Shown here one piece after another: positions 62,802 through 64,000 of a stretch of 64,000 nt of DNA. The stretch's first letter is position 1; each line of letters opens with the position of its first letter. Below the pieces are notes generated by a model. It did not search any database. It was not told the origin of the DNA and saw nothing but the letters and a program-made list of their open reading frames with translations. A program made the translations under genes and the position numbers. This DNA is from Telluria aromaticivorans (lineage in GTDB: Bacteria > Pseudomonadota > Gammaproteobacteria > Burkholderiales > Burkholderiaceae_D). The stretch is from positions 558,001 through 622,000 of the forward strand of contig NZ_JABAIV010000001.1 in assembly GCF_013003915.1 (NCBI RefSeq), written 5' to 3'.

Positions 62802-64000
62802 TTACGCGCGCACCACGCGGCACAGCGATACCTTGGTTTCCTGCATCATCGTCACGGCGTCGTAACCGTAGGTCCAGCCGGTGTTGCAGGCTTCGCCGCG
62901 CACGGTCGGGGCGCCGCCCTCGGGATAGTGGCGCTCGAGGTCTTCACCCATCCACCAGCCGCCGAAGTGGAAAGGCATCCAGACCAGGCCGATCGGCACC
63001 CGCTCGGTGACCATCGCCATCATCTTCATGCGTGCACCCGTGGGCGTCTCGACCCAGACGTAGTCGCCGATGCGCGCATTGAGCTGGGCCGCATCCTTCG
63101 GATTGATCTCGACGAACATGTTTTGCTGGAGCTCTGCCAGCCAGGGATTCGACCGGGTTTCCTCGCCGCCGCCCTCGTATTCCACCAGGCGGCCGGAAGT
63201 CATGATCATCGGGAAGTCCTTGGAATAATCCACGGCCTGCACCGATTTATACAGCGTCGGCAAACGCCAGAAATTGGCCTTGTCGTCATAGGTCGGGTAG
63301 GCGGCGACCAGGTCGCGGCGCGGCGAGGCCAGCGGCTCGCGGTGGACTGGAACCGGATCGGGGAAGTTCCACACATTGCAGCGTGCGCGGGCATTGCCGA
63401 AGGGCGCGCAGCCGTGCGCAATGACGACACGGATGATGCCGCCCGAGGCATCGGTCTTCCAGTTCTTGCCTTCGGCCAGGGCCTGCTCTTGCGGCGTGAG
63501 CTCGGCCCACCAGCCCAGTTTTTTCAGGAAGATGTGGTCGAATTCGGGATAGCCGGTATCGAGCTGGCTGTCCTTGTTGGTCGAGCCGTCGGCCGCCAGC
63601 AGCGACACGCCGTTGTGCTCGACGCCCCAGTTGGCGCGGAACGGCAAGCCGCCCTCGGCGATCGACTTGCTGGTGTCGTACAGGATCGGCGTGCCGGGGT
63701 GCTTCATCTCCGGCGTGCCCCAGCACGGCCACGGCAGGCCGTAGTAGTCGCCCTTGCAGGGTCCGTCGTCGGCGCGCATGGTGGTCGGGTTGAAGGTGTG
63801 CTTGTTCTCCATGTGGAGCTTGAGGCGTTCCGGCGAACAGCCCGTATAGCCGATGGTCCAGCACGAGCGGTTGATCTCGCGCAGGATGTCTTCGATCACG
63901 GGTTCGTTCTGCACCACCTTGATGTTCTTGCACAGTTCGTTATGGAAGCCGAGCTTCTTGGCGAACAAATACATGATCTCGTGGTCGGTCTTGCACTCGA
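62802..64000 (-). CDS. Formate dehydrogenase alpha subunit, C-terminal part (5' end off window)
   Basis: About 399 codons of the catalytic molybdopterin subunit lie here; the start is beyond position 64000. The last residues of the open frame before the edge read ECKTDHEIMYLFAKK. Visible parts fit the FdnG/FdoG family: the substrate-side region (GCSPERLKLHMENKHTFN) and the C-terminal molybdopterin-dinucleotide domain with MTSGRLVEYEGGGEETRSNP and FHFGGWWMGEDLERHYPEG. The active-site Cys/SeCys and first [4Fe-4S] cluster lie outside the window. It should oxidise formate to carbon dioxide. Confidence 0.9.
   Translation of the reverse strand, partial: ECKTDHEIMYLFAKKLGFHNELCKNIKVVQNEPVIEDILREINRSCWTIGYTGCSPERLKLHMENKHTFNPTTMRADDGPCKGDYYGLPWPCWGTPEMKHPGTPILYDTSKSIAEGGLPFRANWGVEHNGVSLLAADGSTNKDSQLDTGYPEFDHIFLKKLGWWAELTPQEQALAEGKNWKTDASGGIIRVVIAHGCAPFGNARARCNVWNFPDPVPVHREPLASPRRDLVAAYPTYDDKANFWRLPTLYKSVQAVDYSKDFPMIMTSGRLVEYEGGGEETRSNPWLAELQQNMFVEINPKDAAQLNARIGDYVWVETPTGARMKMMAMVTERVPIGLVWMPFHFGGWWMGEDLERHYPEGGAPTVRGEACNTGWTYGYDAVTMMQETKVSLCRVVRA

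Overview
The window is a GC-rich chromosomal segment, packed with genes, from a proteobacterium. Gene content points to a betaproteobacterium of the Oxalobacteraceae type (Massilia, Duganella or Janthinobacterium-like). Pointers are recC-recB-recD, a soluble poly-HAMP hybrid kinase, an anthraniloyl-CoA pathway, a LuxI/RsaL/LuxR cassette, DUF3305/DUF3306 beside a formate dehydrogenase, and short palindromic repeats at gene ends. The genus is inference; no rRNA or tRNA gene was seen, nor any CRISPR array, prophage or insertion sequence.

Layout. 1-2.6 kb: the end of a sulfate-binding protein, a PbpG-type endopeptidase and an RDD membrane protein. 2.9-11.9 kb: a recC-recB-recD operon on the minus strand. 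11.9-13.7 kb: a broken CHASE-PAS hybrid histidine kinase. 13.9-17.6 kb: a prolyl oligopeptidase and a quorum-sensing cassette (luxI, rsaL, luxR) with a visible lux box and RsaL-like operator. 18-23.7 kb: a 1633-residue poly-HAMP kinase overlapping a CheR-like gene. 23.9-30.1 kb: GST, GlpD, a truncated FAD oxidoreductase, an HD hydrolase and a UvrD-type helicase flanked by two copies of a DnaA-box element. 30.2-36.7 kb: small proteins, a split chromate transporter, S-formylglutathione hydrolase, and a stress group (Hsp20, phosphoribosyltransferase, membrane protein, erythromycin-esterase-like protein). 36.9-41.9 kb: a diguanylate cyclase and a two-subunit molybdenum hydroxylase. 42.0-47.2 kb: a CoA-dependent 2-aminobenzoate operon. 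47.4-56.6 kb: a hybrid kinase, topoisomerase IB, a DUF4019 protein, an HTH-GAF protein, pncB with a SET-domain gene, and an acyl-CoA synthetase. 56.9-64 kb: a formate dehydrogenase operon on the minus strand, running off the right edge.

How genes work together. RecB, RecC and RecD form one enzyme and their genes overlap. LuxI, LuxR and RsaL form a homoserine-lactone circuit with a negative-feedback repressor. FghA releases formate from S-formylglutathione, and the formate dehydrogenase at the right end could oxidise it. The aminobenzoyl-CoA monooxygenase/reductase, hydratase, dehydrogenase and RidA genes are nearly contiguous and read as one catabolic operon; the CoA ligase is not in it, though an acyl-CoA synthetase lies about 8 kb away.

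The least explained parts are the duplicated DnaA-box element around the helicase gene, the family of paired palindromic repeats just after stop codons, the kinase whose H-box is joined out of frame to its Hpt domain, and the zinc-ribbon peptide that is in frame with the following chromate transporter through a 15-bp tandem repeat.
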